This document shows, one piece after another, positions 26,223-35,301 of a DNA stretch of 64,000 nt (within the stretch, counting starts at the first letter, position 1; each line of letters opens with the position of its first letter). A program made the position numbers and the translations under genes. The stretch lies in the NCBI GenBank assembly GCA_938083505.1, contig CALKCF010000006.1, forward strand, positions 119,047 to 183,046, read 5' to 3'. Below the pieces are notes generated by a model. The model ran no database searches. It was not told the origin of the DNA and saw nothing but the letters and a program-made list of their open reading frames with translations. The stretch is from an uncultured archaeon (lineage in GTDB: Archaea > Thermoproteota > Nitrososphaeria_A > Caldarchaeales > Wolframiiraptoraceae).

Positions 26223-29084
26223 GTGGGTGAGCTGACAAGCGAGAATGTATTGGAACTGTTGGCAAAGCCCGTCAGAGTAGCTTTTATCGAAAGGTTCAGA
26301 GAGCTGACCCCACCTCAGATCGAAAGCATACCAAAGATACTGGCGGGTAAAAACCTATTATTAATGGCGCCAACTGGTACTGGAAAGACTGAGGCTGCCC
26401 TTTTACCCATACTTAGTAACCTACTACAAAACCCTGGACTTCCAGGAATAAAGGCACTTTACATAACTCCGCTTCGTGCACTCAACCGGGACCTGTTGGA
26501 AAGGTTTGACTGGTGGGCCAAGAAGTTAGACATCAAAGTTTCTGTCAGGCATGGAGACACTGCGGTCGCGGAGAGAAGGACGCAAACACTTATCCCCCCA
26601 GACATACTGATAACGACCCCTGAGACGCTCCAAGCAATTCTGTGCGGAAAGGTCCTCAGGAAGCATTTGAAGGGAGTAAAGTGGGTCATCGTTGATGAGG
26701 TTCACGAGCTTGCTACAGATAAGAGAGGTGCACAACTTTCTATAGCGCTTGAGAGATTATTAGAAATAGTCGGTTCAGAGTTTCAGAGGATTGGCCTCTC
26801 AGCTACAATCGGCAGCCCGGAGATCGTAGCCAAATTCTTAGTTGGGCCCGGAAGGGGGTGCGAGATCGTAATGGTTCCAGTGGCTAAGGGTATGAAGATA
26901 GACGTCCTTTACCCTGTACCGGATGATGAGGATGTCATGCTGGCTGAGGAGCTTGCGATCTTGCCAGACGTGGCGTCAAGGCTTAGGACTATAAGGAGGC
27001 TTGTGGAGTTGCATGGTTCAACGCTGATATTCACGAATACGAGACCTTTGGCCGAGGTCTTGACTAACAGATTTAGGGCATGGGACGAGAGTTTCAGTGT
27101 GGGCATACATCATGGCTCACTGGCGAAGTCCGCAAGGATATCGACGGAGCAAGGCCTAAAGACCGGTGCGTTACTCGGAATAGTCTGCACATCGTCTCTA
27201 GAGCTCGGTATAGATGTAGGCAGGATAGACCTCTGCATACAGTACAACTCGCCTAGGGAAGTAACAAGACTCATACAGAGGGTCGGTAGGAGTGGCCACA
27301 GAATAGGAAAGATCGCGAAGGGTGTCATACTGGTTATGGACTCAGACGATGCTCTTGAGTCTATAGTTATAGCCAGAAGGGCGCTCATGGAAAAACTGGA
27401 GGAAGTCAGGATACCTACGAATTGTCTCGACGTACTAATGCATCAACTGGCTGGGCTCCTAATAGAGTACGGTCGTGTTAATGTAGAAGATGCTTTAAGG
27501 ATATTCAGTCGAGCATATGGTTTCTCAGAACTCGACAAGCATAAGCTCCTAAAGGTCCTTGAGCATATGAAGGGGTTAAATATTTGCGTGCTTACCGACG
27601 ACGGCTACTTTTGGAAACCTATAAACTCTAAACCCCTTTATGATTACTATTTCGGAAACCTTTCCATGATACCTGAAGAGAAACAGTACTTAGTCATTCA
27701 GGAGAACACGGGAGAGCCCGTAGGTATACTTGATGAGGAATTCGTCGCAGAGTATGGTGAGCCAGGAACGAGGTTCATATTAATTGGCAAAGTATGGGAG
27801 ATTCTCAGCACGCTTGGTGAAAAGATCTATGTCAGAAAGCTGGACGAGTATGAAGGTGCGGTGCCTTCATGGGTGGGCGACGAGATACCAGTACCTTACG
27901 AGGTGGCAGAAGAAGTTGGCATTATAAGAGCAGAGTACGAGGAGCGCCTTCGCAAAGGTGAGTCGCATGACACTATCTGTGCTCATATAGCAAAGAGGTA
28001 CGGTGTGTCGGAAGAGCTAATTTCGAGAAGTACATCCGAGATCAGGGCACATATTGACTCAGGGATACCCGTACCCACGAACAGGAGGATACTCGTGGAA
28101 AAGTCAGGAGAATACACCATAATACACATACATGGAGGGCTTAGGATAAACAGGACTTTAGCTAAAGCCATTTCGTTCTTAGTATCCGAGAGAATCGGGA
28201 TGCCACTCGCCGTCCAGCAAGACCCCTACAGAATCGTCATAAGATCGAAACACGTTAACCCAGAGCACATCGTTAATGCTTTAAAGAATTTATCTGAGGG
28301 GAGTTTCGGAGAAATATTAAGGAAAGCTATTGAGGGCTCAACGCTGTTCAGGAGAAGGTTAGTCCATGTTGTAAGGAAGATGGGTGTTGTCAGCAAAGAG
28401 GCAAGCATAGTCGACGTTAACCTTTCAAAAATAGTTGAAGTGTTAAAAGGCACGGTAGTTTACGATGAAGCAATGTCATATTGTTTGTTCCAAGATTTTG
28501 ATGAGCGTGGCGCATACGAACTTCTCCGCTCTATTCTTATGGGAAAATACGAGCTCGTAACATATTCATCACTCGATGCCGCGAGCCCATCGCCCTTGGC
28601 TTTACTCACGCTTAGGCGTTACCAGGAGGCCTATGAAGCAGTATCTTCGGACGGGATTGAAAGGCTAGTTTTGATGGCAGTAAGGGCCAGGCTTATGAAT
28701 GAAACGGGCGTCCTCATCTGTTCTGAGTGTTATCAGTACTTCGATAAGGTGACGGTCAAGGACGTTGACGAAAGACCCTCATGCCCTGTATGCGGCTCGA
28801 GAAAACTTGGTTTCCTAAAGAACGAGGTTGAGGATGTTTATGGCCTGATATCCAGAAAGGGCAAACCAATGAGTAGAAAGGAGAAAGAGTTGTTAAAAGA
28901 AATAGAAAGAAGTTCGGATTTGGTGGAGAAGTACGGGAAGACCGCCCTCGTGGCCCTATCAGGAAAGGGATTTACCGTGAATGATGCTGTCAAGATTCTG
29001 GAGAAAGAAGGGAGTTTAACGAATAGATTAATACAACACATAATAGAGGAGGAGAAGAAGAAATTGATTGCAACATTCAAATAG
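26223..29084 (+). CDS. lhr: Lhr-type large SF2 DNA helicase
   Basis: ATP-dependent 3'-5' helicase linked to DNA repair and RNA:DNA processing. Walker A is APTGTGKTEA, motif II is VDEVHEL, motif III is GLSATIG and motif VI is QRVGRSGHR. After the two RecA domains come the winged-helix and Lhr-core regions, and near residue 840 a Cys cluster CSEC...CPVC. 953 residues, GTG start, TAG stop. The Nudix gene follows 17 bp downstream and is likely co-transcribed. Confidence 0.95.
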   Translation: MGELTSENVLELLAKPVRVAFIERFRELTPPQIESIPKILAGKNLLLMAPTGTGKTEAALLPILSNLLQNPGLPGIKALYITPLRALNRDLLERFDWWAKKLDIKVSVRHGDTAVAERRTQTLIPPDILITTPETLQAILCGKVLRKHLKGVKWVIVDEVHELATDKRGAQLSIALERLLEIVGSEFQRIGLSATIGSPEIVAKFLVGPGRGCEIVMVPVAKGMKIDVLYPVPDDEDVMLAEELAILPDVASRLRTIRRLVELHGSTLIFTNTRPLAEVLTNRFRAWDESFSVGIHHGSLAKSARISTEQGLKTGALLGIVCTSSLELGIDVGRIDLCIQYNSPREVTRLIQRVGRSGHRIGKIAKGVILVMDSDDALESIVIARRALMEKLEEVRIPTNCLDVLMHQLAGLLIEYGRVNVEDALRIFSRAYGFSELDKHKLLKVLEHMKGLNICVLTDDGYFWKPINSKPLYDYYFGNLSMIPEEKQYLVIQENTGEPVGILDEEFVAEYGEPGTRFILIGKVWEILSTLGEKIYVRKLDEYEGAVPSWVGDEIPVPYEVAEEVGIIRAEYEERLRKGESHDTICAHIAKRYGVSEELISRSTSEIRAHIDSGIPVPTNRRILVEKSGEYTIIHIHGGLRINRTLAKAISFLVSERIGMPLAVQQDPYRIVIRSKHVNPEHIVNALKNLSEGSFGEILRKAIEGSTLFRRRLVHVVRKMGVVSKEASIVDVNLSKIVEVLKGTVVYDEAMSYCLFQDFDERGAYELLRSILMGKYELVTYSSLDAASPSPLALLTLRRYQEAYEAVSSDGIERLVLMAVRARLMNETGVLICSECYQYFDKVTVKDVDERPSCPVCGSRKLGFLKNEVEDVYGLISRKGKPMSRKEKELLKEIERSSDLVEKYGKTALVALSGKGFTVNDAVKILEKEGSLTNRLIQHIIEEEKKKLIATFK

Positions 29085-29101
29085 CATGTTGAGGTGTTTT
29101 T

Positions 29102-29536
29102 ATGGGTAAGGAATATCCAAAGATGCCGGTTGTCGCCGTAGGTGCCTTAATACTTCAAGACCGCAACATACTTCTCGTTAGAAGGACGAACGAGCCCGGC
29201 AAGGGAAAGTGGTCGATCCCGGGCGGCACTGTCGAACTCGGAGAATCGTTGAAGGATGCTGTAGCCAGGGAAGTTTATGAGGAAACAGGTCTTGTGGTTG
29301 AGGTGTCCGAGTTGCTAGACATAATCGAAGTTATCAGGAGAGACGACGCTGGTAAAATAGTCTTCCATTATGTAATTCTCGATTACCTGGCTAAACCTGT
29401 TGGCGGTACGCTTAGGGCTGCATCCGACGCTTCTGACGTCATATGGGCATCTGTGGACGAGATCATGAATATGGAGATTACGGATAGCCTAAGAAAGATG
29501 CTTCGTAAGCTGAAAGAAAAAGGATTCTTTAGCTAG
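29102..29536 (+). CDS. Nudix hydrolase
   Basis: Hydrolyses a nucleoside diphosphate linked to another moiety, most often ADP-ribose in this subgroup. The Nudix box reads GGTVELGESLKDAVAREVYEE plus TGL, with the catalytic REVYEE core intact. 144 residues with the common VVAVGALILQDRNILLVRR N-terminus. It ends in TAG; its last 4 bp overlap the convergent ScpB-like gene. Confidence 0.95.
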   Translation: MGKEYPKMPVVAVGALILQDRNILLVRRTNEPGKGKWSIPGGTVELGESLKDAVAREVYEETGLVVEVSELLDIIEVIRRDDAGKIVFHYVILDYLAKPVGGTLRAASDASDVIWASVDEIMNMEITDSLRKMLRKLKEKGFFS

Positions 29537-30141
29537 GCTTCCTCTTTTGTATTGTCCCTCCGTTGGTTTTGTTGGGGCGAGGCGATCTCCGTTATTGCCT
29601 TAAGTAACTCTTTTTCATCAACTTCTGCCAACGTCCTCCACCCGACTTTTATCATGTCATCCTCAAATTTCGTAAGGTATCCTTTCTTAGTAAATCGCTC
29701 TATAACAGCCTCTACCCTCTGTCTTGGAAACTTTATCTCCAGGAGCTCCACCAGCTCCTTCTCGGAAGCCTTACCACCCTTCGTGAATATGTAGGAGAAT
29801 ACTGCAGCTAAGATTGCGACGTCCTCTATGTTCCAACCTGCGGCCACTATATCAGCGACAGAGAGCGGTTCGGAGAGTGTGACGAAAAACCTAGCCTTAT
29901 CAAAGTCATCTCGAGCCGGGCTATCACTCGACAGTTGATCGAATACTATCTTTACTCTAAGACCTATGCTATTCAATCTATTGTTCAACGCATCGATTAT
30001 CTTGAGGTAATTCTTACCCAACCTCCTACGTAGTTCCCAACCCCTGACACCTGGAAGCTTATGACTTGAGAAGAGAAGCATGCTGGTGGCTATCATTAAC
30101 TTCTTAGCTGTTCGTTCGGTCTCACTTTTTCTGTCTTCCAA
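29533..30141 (-). CDS. ScpB/kite-like winged-helix partner of the SMC complex
   Basis: About 200 residues. The C-terminal half contains two winged-helix-like segments (VAILAAVFSYIFTKGGKASE, then VEAVIERFTKKGYLTKFEDD), the pattern of ScpB and Nse3 kite proteins. Divergence is high; operon position is the main support. A GTG at 30162 is possible, but a strong GGAGGTG at 30152-30158 points to the TTG at 30141, still inside the end of the scpA-like gene. Expected role: dimeric partner that binds the kleisin and modulates SMC ATPase. Confidence 0.68.
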   Translation of the reverse strand: MEDRKSETERTAKKLMIATSMLLFSSHKLPGVRGWELRRRLGKNYLKIIDALNNRLNSIGLRVKIVFDQLSSDSPARDDFDKARFFVTLSEPLSVADIVAAGWNIEDVAILAAVFSYIFTKGGKASEKELVELLEIKFPRQRVEAVIERFTKKGYLTKFEDDMIKVGWRTLAEVDEKELLKAITEIASPQQNQRRDNTKEEA

Positions 30142-30913
30142 GATCCTTTGACACCTCCCCACCTCTTAATGAGACCACGAATGCTGCTACCTTCTCTCTC
30201 TTACGTTTTGAGAGAAACGGTATCACTTTTATCTCCCCAGTAAGGGGGTTCTTCTTTATCTCCGCTAAACCTTCACTGACGACGAAGCTGAGTACATAGG
30301 CTCTCCATACTGTCTCCTCAAAGGTGTCAGCCTTCACTATGGACCAATAATCTACTTCACCATCGCTTCCTGCCATCATGAGACAACTTTCGTGCATTCT
30401 CCTCACTTCCTCTTCTAACGTTACATCCTTCGCGTAACCAACCCCCTTTAAGATATGCAATGCATCCTCCTGAGTTGCCGGAAGTTTCTCATAAGCCCTA
30501 TCCTTAGGCGGCAACATTAAGAAATACTCTATCCCCTGCCTTAGCCTGTAAAGTGTAAGCTGTTCGGCTCTGACGATTGGTCTCCAGCTCCTAGCGAGTG
30601 CCGCAGCCAACTGCTTCGGTTCGGCAGAGGTTATCTTGAGCGACACCAATTGACTGTCTATGAAGAGCGACGAGGTCCTTTCCTTCAACCACTTTTGTTG
30701 TAGCGATATCAAAACGGCTATCTTATAAAGCGTCTCAGCATCGAGGATTATAATGTCCAAATCCTTATACTCTTCCAATATGCGTCTTAGCTTCATTAGG
30801 AGCTCCTTCACATTGACGGAGAATGGGTCCAGACCTTTATTCTCGATAGACTCGCAAAGCGCTATTATCCTCTCCAGCTCCTCTCTACTTATTGCCTTTT
30901 TTTCACGAGACAT
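30122..30913 (-). CDS. ScpA-like kleisin
   Basis: 263 residues. The N-terminal part resembles the kleisin SMC-neck-binding domain (LDPFSVNVKELLMKLRRIL, then LDAETLYKIAVLISLQQKWL). The C-terminal part ends in a winged-helix-like segment (ETVWRAYVLSFVVSEGLAEI followed by GEIKVIPF), which would contact the SMC head. It starts 6 bp after the SMC-like stop and overlaps the ScpB-like gene, so the three are one operon. Overall similarity to bacterial ScpA is weak; assignment rests on pattern and context. Confidence 0.72.
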   Translation of the reverse strand: MSREKKAISREELERIIALCESIENKGLDPFSVNVKELLMKLRRILEEYKDLDIIILDAETLYKIAVLISLQQKWLKERTSSLFIDSQLVSLKITSAEPKQLAAALARSWRPIVRAEQLTLYRLRQGIEYFLMLPPKDRAYEKLPATQEDALHILKGVGYAKDVTLEEEVRRMHESCLMMAGSDGEVDYWSIVKADTFEETVWRAYVLSFVVSEGLAEIKKNPLTGEIKVIPFLSKRKREKVAAFVVSLRGGEVSKDLGRQKK

Positions 30914-30919
30914 ACTGCA

Positions 30920-32707
30920 TTACCTTTCTACCACACCAACTGACGACTTTCCGCTGACGTTTTGGACGAGTATAACATTTGTATCATCGTCCACGTTTAT
31001 GTAACCGGGCGTTATTATTATGTACTGAACGTACGGATCGGCCTTGGCGGTTGCCGTCAACATCTTTATCATTCTTTCCCGATTAAGCGGATCTAAGTGG
31101 ACATCGAACTCATCGACAGCCCTGAACGGCGACTTAACGTACTTTTGCAGTGCAAGAAGGAAGGCGAGCGTCGCCACTATCCTCTCACCACCGCTTTGCG
31201 TATGGGAGTCTAAGAGTACGGGTTCGACGCCCCTGAAACCAACATAAAGGTCAAGAGATGCCTTCTCGATATCCTCTAAGTTACGTAGGGATATCTTACC
31301 ATTCGCATCAACAAACTTTAGTATTTGGATATAAGCCGGTTCGACCTCATCCACGAGCTCCCTTAGGAACCTCCTCCAAACTTCCTTTCTACGCTCAACT
31401 TCTTCCTTTGTCTTCTGTATGTTCTCAGATAACTGCTTGGCCTTCATCTCGACCTCGCTGTACTTAGCATCCGCTAAGATGTACATTTCTTCGGCGTTGG
31501 GTGTCACATTACCCAGGGAGCTTATTTGGATCTCTAGGATCTTCAAGTCCTCCTGGATTTCCGTCGGTTTTCTGCTGGTCTCGATTCGAGGCCCTTTCAG
31601 CTCAGCCTCAGACATCTGGGATGCGAGCTTAGTCTTCAGCTCGCTTAACTGGGACTTTAGTTTTCTCACCTCAGATTCCGTTAGATGTATCTTGAACCCT
31701 GCGACTCCTTCCTGTACCTTCTCCTTGATGAGTTCATCCATCAACCCATCTATCTTTTTTTCCAAATCGTCTAAAACTTCATACGTTTGAGATGTCGTCT
31801 CCCTTAATTGGCGCACTGTTTCACGAATCTTCTCGCGTAAAGCCCTGGCCCTTAACTCGCACTCCCTAGCCTCTTTGTCCAAACCCTCAATCTCTAAAAC
31901 AAGTGAAGCGATTTTATCCTCAACCCTCTTTACATCGTTCTCTAGTGCTATAACTTGAGACCATGCAAGCTCTCTTTCGAGTTCAAATCTATGCTCCTCA
32001 AACCTCCTGAGCTTTATCAGCTTCTCGTACTCTTCTTTCCAGTATTCAACGGTTGCCCTGGCTTCTTCTAGCGTCTTCTTGAAGTTCACTTCCTCTGTTA
32101 GTAACATGTTCAGCTTAGCCTCGGCATCCAATATCCTTTCCCTAAGTCTCGATGCGCCTACGGCATCCTCGACCATCTGGAGCTTCTCAATACTGCTTTT
32201 GGTGACGAACTGCTCTATCATGTTCTGGTGCATTATGATGAGCATATTATTGGGGTTAATGCCCACCTGCTTAAGCAAATGATCGACCTCGGCCTTTGTC
32301 ATGAATCTGTTGTTCACATAGTGCCAGTAGTCCCCATTCCTCTTCAGGTATCTTGCGACGGATACTGTGTCTGTATTTATCGTTTTGAATGCTCTTTTGC
32401 CGTTGTGAGCGCTATTGTCAAACACTACGGTGACCCTAGCAACATCCTTTCCGCGACGTATTAGGTCGCTTAGCCGCTCGCCCCTCTCTGTGTAAGTCTG
32501 ACCAAGGGCAACGGATATTCCAAGGAGTATTGAGGACTTTCCAGCACCGTTGGGTCCCATTATAACATTAAGGCCTGGTCTCAGCGGTATCCTGGAGTAT
32601 TCGTGGGACATGAAGTTCTCCAGGATTACCTCCTTTATGTGTGGTACAGACTTAGCCCTTTGCTTTAACTCGAGCCTTTCCGCAGACCGTTCGTCCGTAT
32701 CTTCCAC
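30920..32707 (-). CDS. Short, hinge-less SMC-like ATPase
   Basis: 595 residues. Walker A GPNGAGKS is at 51-58, the Q-loop MHQN near 160, the signature QSGGER at 504-509 and Walker B FRAVDEFDVHLD near 528-539. The VDEFDVHLD wording recalls SMC5/6 more than condensin-type SMC. Coiled coils run about 180-330 and 375-450. Only about 40 residues lie between, too few for a hinge of about 150, and there is no CxxC zinc hook. SMC-superfamily proteins such as Sulfolobus coalescin (ClsN) are possible relatives. GTG start with an upstream GGAGGAG. First gene of the SMC-kleisin-kite operon. Confidence 0.88.
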   Translation of the reverse strand: MEDTDERSAERLELKQRAKSVPHIKEVILENFMSHEYSRIPLRPGLNVIMGPNGAGKSSILLGISVALGQTYTERGERLSDLIRRGKDVARVTVVFDNSAHNGKRAFKTINTDTVSVARYLKRNGDYWHYVNNRFMTKAEVDHLLKQVGINPNNMLIIMHQNMIEQFVTKSSIEKLQMVEDAVGASRLRERILDAEAKLNMLLTEEVNFKKTLEEARATVEYWKEEYEKLIKLRRFEEHRFELERELAWSQVIALENDVKRVEDKIASLVLEIEGLDKEARECELRARALREKIRETVRQLRETTSQTYEVLDDLEKKIDGLMDELIKEKVQEGVAGFKIHLTESEVRKLKSQLSELKTKLASQMSEAELKGPRIETSRKPTEIQEDLKILEIQISSLGNVTPNAEEMYILADAKYSEVEMKAKQLSENIQKTKEEVERRKEVWRRFLRELVDEVEPAYIQILKFVDANGKISLRNLEDIEKASLDLYVGFRGVEPVLLDSHTQSGGERIVATLAFLLALQKYVKSPFRAVDEFDVHLDPLNRERMIKMLTATAKADPYVQYIIITPGYINVDDDTNVILVQNVSGKSSVGVVER

Positions 32708-32885
32708 TTTGGGAGTTCTCCTCCTTTTGTCCTTGATTCTAACTGCAGTATATTTAGTTTACCGGAAAGCTGATTGAGTTCGGAATGCCTTAAATTCTAA
32801 GGACCTCAATACTGCATGTTTGGCCATGATTTAGTAATTTTTATAATATTTTTGACGAAAACCTGCGACACTTGTCAAAAACATG

Positions 32886-33107
32886 CTAACCCTTCCAGAA
32901 GTGCGGCATGCTAGGCCCTACCACCGGTGATGAAAGCCTGCGTCTTCTCTTGCTGTGGTTATTGTACCTAGCCTTACGGCGCCTCTTTATAAATTCCTTA
33001 ACGAATGCTGAGAGCTTAGGAAGTAATCTTTCGGCGCTCATCCATAAAACTATAAGTATGATCGAGAAGACAACAGACTCTATTATTATGCTCGATAGGT
33101 TCAGCAT
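32886..33107 (-). CDS. Small single-TM protein with arginine-rich tail
   Basis: 73 residues: one hydrophobic helix (IIIESVVFSIILIVLWM), then a strongly basic stretch (FIKRRRKARYNN and KRRRRL). The ATG is preceded at good spacing by GGTGATC (complement of 33112-33118), a near-perfect Shine-Dalgarno match, which is the main reason to accept it over the opposite-strand frame. An inside-positive membrane anchor with a nucleic-acid-like tail is plausible; function unknown. Confidence 0.52.
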   Translation of the reverse strand: MLNLSSIIIESVVFSIILIVLWMSAERLLPKLSAFVKEFIKRRRKARYNNHSKRRRRLSSPVVGPSMPHFWKG

Positions 33108-33259
33108 AGAGGATCACCCAGAGGTTCCAATACCACTTGGACGCTTTAACGTTTTTGTTCCATGAATTTCGTTTTACATGGCTTATTTTCAGCAAAAAAG
33201 CGTCATATAATCCCTATTTTTCCATAAAACCATTTTATTTTTGAATTGGCGCGCGAAGG

Positions 33260-33435
33260 CCGTTATAATGGCAAAATTCTATAAACAGAGAACATAGGAC
33301 ACTATTTTGTTTATAGAGGTAGTGTATAGTGTCGCTTAGCACCTTTATCCGTGCATACTGGTCGAGTGACGATTTTAAAGGCCTGGCCGAAAACTTGCCA
33401 GGCTAGCCCATGAAAGTTTAATGAGGTACCAGTAA
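33260..33435. other. Structured intergenic region, candidate small RNA or operator cluster
   Basis: This stretch without a gene holds several perfect inverted repeats. CTATAAACA (33279-33287) pairs with TGTTTATAG (33308-33316). GACACTAT (33298-33305) pairs with ATAGTGTC (33326-33333). The two pairs interleave, each with a 20-nt gap. Then TACTGGT (33356-33362) pairs with ACCAGTA (33428-33434), enclosing a GCCTGGC/GCCAGGC hairpin (33381-33403). No tRNA, SRP or RNase P signature was recognised. The gene at 33471 has its own TATA-like TTTATAAG just downstream. Confidence 0.35.
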
Positions 33436-33470
33436 ACGACAATTTATAAGAAAAGAAAGGGAGTCTACTT

Positions 33471-33890
33471 ATGACAAAGATCGAAACGAAGACTACGCTT
33501 GAGAAGTTCAGGAAGTTCGTGATAAGCAACTGCTGTGCGTCTTTCATCCCCAAAGAGTACATGGAGGATCCCACAGTTTTCCCGGAAAGGGACCCACCAG
33601 ATGGTACGATTCATGTGGAGGCAGTATCTAAGGTCCCCCTCAATCAGATCAGGAACGTGAGGTTCGTGAAGGTTGCTGAGGTTCTCGGTGTTCTATATTC
33701 CTCCAAGAGCGGCAACACGAATCTGAAGTGGAGGCAGATTAAGGGTAATATCGGCAAGCTCAGCGGTTATGCTTCTCCTAACTCCATAGTGAACCTATTG
33801 CATGTAGGTATACTAACACCCAGCCAGATACAGCAAATACTTTCCGCTTCAAAAGCGTCCCAGCAGGGCATGGAGGACAAAGAGGAATAA
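33471..33890 (+). CDS. Conserved-looking hypothetical protein
   Basis: 139 residues, soluble, no family recognised. It has a GGGAG ribosome-binding site before the ATG and a TATA-like box about 30 bp upstream. The middle is basic and ordered-looking (RFVKVAEVLGVLYSSKSG, then a LKWRQIKGNIGKLSGY segment). A helical C-terminus (LTPSQIQQILSASKAS) and an acidic tail follow. Coding potential is good; a nucleic-acid-associated role is only suggested by the basic core. A convergent gene and an 11-bp inverted repeat follow. Confidence 0.7.
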   Translation: MTKIETKTTLEKFRKFVISNCCASFIPKEYMEDPTVFPERDPPDGTIHVEAVSKVPLNQIRNVRFVKVAEVLGVLYSSKSGNTNLKWRQIKGNIGKLSGYASPNSIVNLLHVGILTPSQIQQILSASKASQQGMEDKEE

Positions 33891-33932
33891 CCAGAACACT
33901 ACAGTGACGTGGGTCGATGGTACTGTGCTGTT

Positions 33933-33975
33933 TTAGTTCAGCTCCGCCGAAATTTTTTCTACGTAGCTGAACTAA
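33933..33975. terminator. Inverted repeat between convergent genes, possible bidirectional terminator
   Basis: TTAGTTCAGCT (33933-33943) is perfectly repeated inverted as AGCTGAACTAA (33965-33975) across a 21-nt loop that contains a T run. It lies exactly between two convergent 3' ends (33890 and 33985). A terminator or RNA-stability hairpin fits the position; archaeal termination is usually driven by T tracts rather than hairpins. Confidence 0.4.
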
Positions 33976-33984
33976 TTCCGCGAC

Positions 33985-35268
33985 CTACTCAGCCAGTTGT
34001 GCAACATCCTTATAGTCCTCGATGTACTTGTTGGTGTACTTCGTTCCTGGTGGTATTGTCAGGTACGGGTTTACCCTCGTCCCGATAAGCTTGCAACCCT
34101 CTCTTATTCTTACTGCGTTACCTATGACTGAGTATTCGCCAATGTATGTTGAATTATTCTTAGAGGATTCTATGACTGACTTCCTACCGATGATGCTATC
34201 CACTATGTAGGCGTTATCACCAATCTTCACACCATCCATTATCGCAGACCTTTCAATCCTGACGTTTTCTCCTATTATACAATAATTGTCTATACAAGAG
34301 TCCCGTATTACCGTGCGCTCACCTATTCTCGTGTGTTTGCCTATTAAGGCCGCACCCTCGATGATTATCTTGCCATCCCTGTACTTTCTCAGCATATCAT
34401 CTCTAATCCTGTTAGACTCATTACCATAATCCTGTATCCATACATTCCTGTCCAGCTGAACGACGTCTCTTAGTATTCCGACGACGATTGAGCCCCTGAG
34501 TATCTCAACCATAGCCCTTAAGTATTCTTTTGGGTTGCCAACATCGTACCAAATGGATATCTCGTAGCCGTATACTGGGAAACCCCTGTCCACGAAGTAT
34601 GGTATCAAGTCATATCCGAAATCTAACCTTCTTCTTTCCTCTAAAATTTTCTTTATTTCATCGCCCTTGACGATCTCCCTCAATTCAGGTGATAGCAAGT
34701 ATATTCCAGCGTTTATCAAGTTGCTTGTTGCCTTTTCAGGTGCCGGCTTCTCTACGAATTTTTTTATCCTCATCTCACTATCAATATCAACCACACCATA
34801 TTCCTCTAGATTTTTCGCTCTAAAGAGGGCGATGGTCATCAATGCACTCTTCTTCTCGTGCCACCTAATGAAGTCCTCGAGGTTCATATCAAAGATGTTA
34901 TCACCTTGGACAACTATCACGGGTCCTTTTATGTCATAGTACTCAACGTTTATCCTATAGGAGTCGGCACTTCCCATATCGTCTACATTCGGCTGGTGCA
35001 TTATGTGTATTCCTGGCTTTATGGCATACTTTGCAGAAAACCCGGCACCGTCATCAAATCGGTCAAAAAGGTCCGTATAATTTGTGTAACCCTGCTCACC
35101 TAATATAAAATTTCTTACACCTTGTCTTGCTAACGTAAGCATTGGAAACTCTATCAGTGCACGGTTCATGAACCTTACGCATGGTTTAGAAATATCGTAC
35201 GTTAATGGTCTTAACCTTTTTGCCACACCACCGACAGGTATGAAGCACGTTAGGTCCTCAGCTTTCAT
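33985..35268 (-). CDS. NDP-sugar pyrophosphorylase with beta-helix domain
   Basis: Bifunctional-looking sugar-phosphate nucleotidyltransferase. The N-terminal catalytic domain has IPVGGVAKRLRPLTYDISKP (GGVAKR in place of the usual GGxGTR), the metal-binding VVQGDNIFD and VEKPAPEKA. From about residue 280 a left-handed beta-helix follows (IEGAALIGKHTRIGERTVI, IIGENVRIERSAIM). 427 residues, ATG start. It probably activates a glucose-, mannose- or GlcNAc-type phosphate for glycan synthesis; the precise sugar is not readable. Confidence 0.9.
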   Translation of the reverse strand: MKAEDLTCFIPVGGVAKRLRPLTYDISKPCVRFMNRALIEFPMLTLARQGVRNFILGEQGYTNYTDLFDRFDDGAGFSAKYAIKPGIHIMHQPNVDDMGSADSYRINVEYYDIKGPVIVVQGDNIFDMNLEDFIRWHEKKSALMTIALFRAKNLEEYGVVDIDSEMRIKKFVEKPAPEKATSNLINAGIYLLSPELREIVKGDEIKKILEERRRLDFGYDLIPYFVDRGFPVYGYEISIWYDVGNPKEYLRAMVEILRGSIVVGILRDVVQLDRNVWIQDYGNESNRIRDDMLRKYRDGKIIIEGAALIGKHTRIGERTVIRDSCIDNYCIIGENVRIERSAIMDGVKIGDNAYIVDSIIGRKSVIESSKNNSTYIGEYSVIGNAVRIREGCKLIGTRVNPYLTIPPGTKYTNKYIEDYKDVAQLAE

Positions 35269-35301
35269 AAGTAAGAATAATTTTGTAGAGATGTATATAT
35301 G

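Noticed and set aside
32908-33165. Plus-strand open frame of 85 codons opposite the small TM protein
   Set aside because: Its translation is the shadow of an Arg/Ser-rich antisense; the minus-strand frame has a hydrophobic helix and a near-perfect ribosome-binding site, this one has neither.
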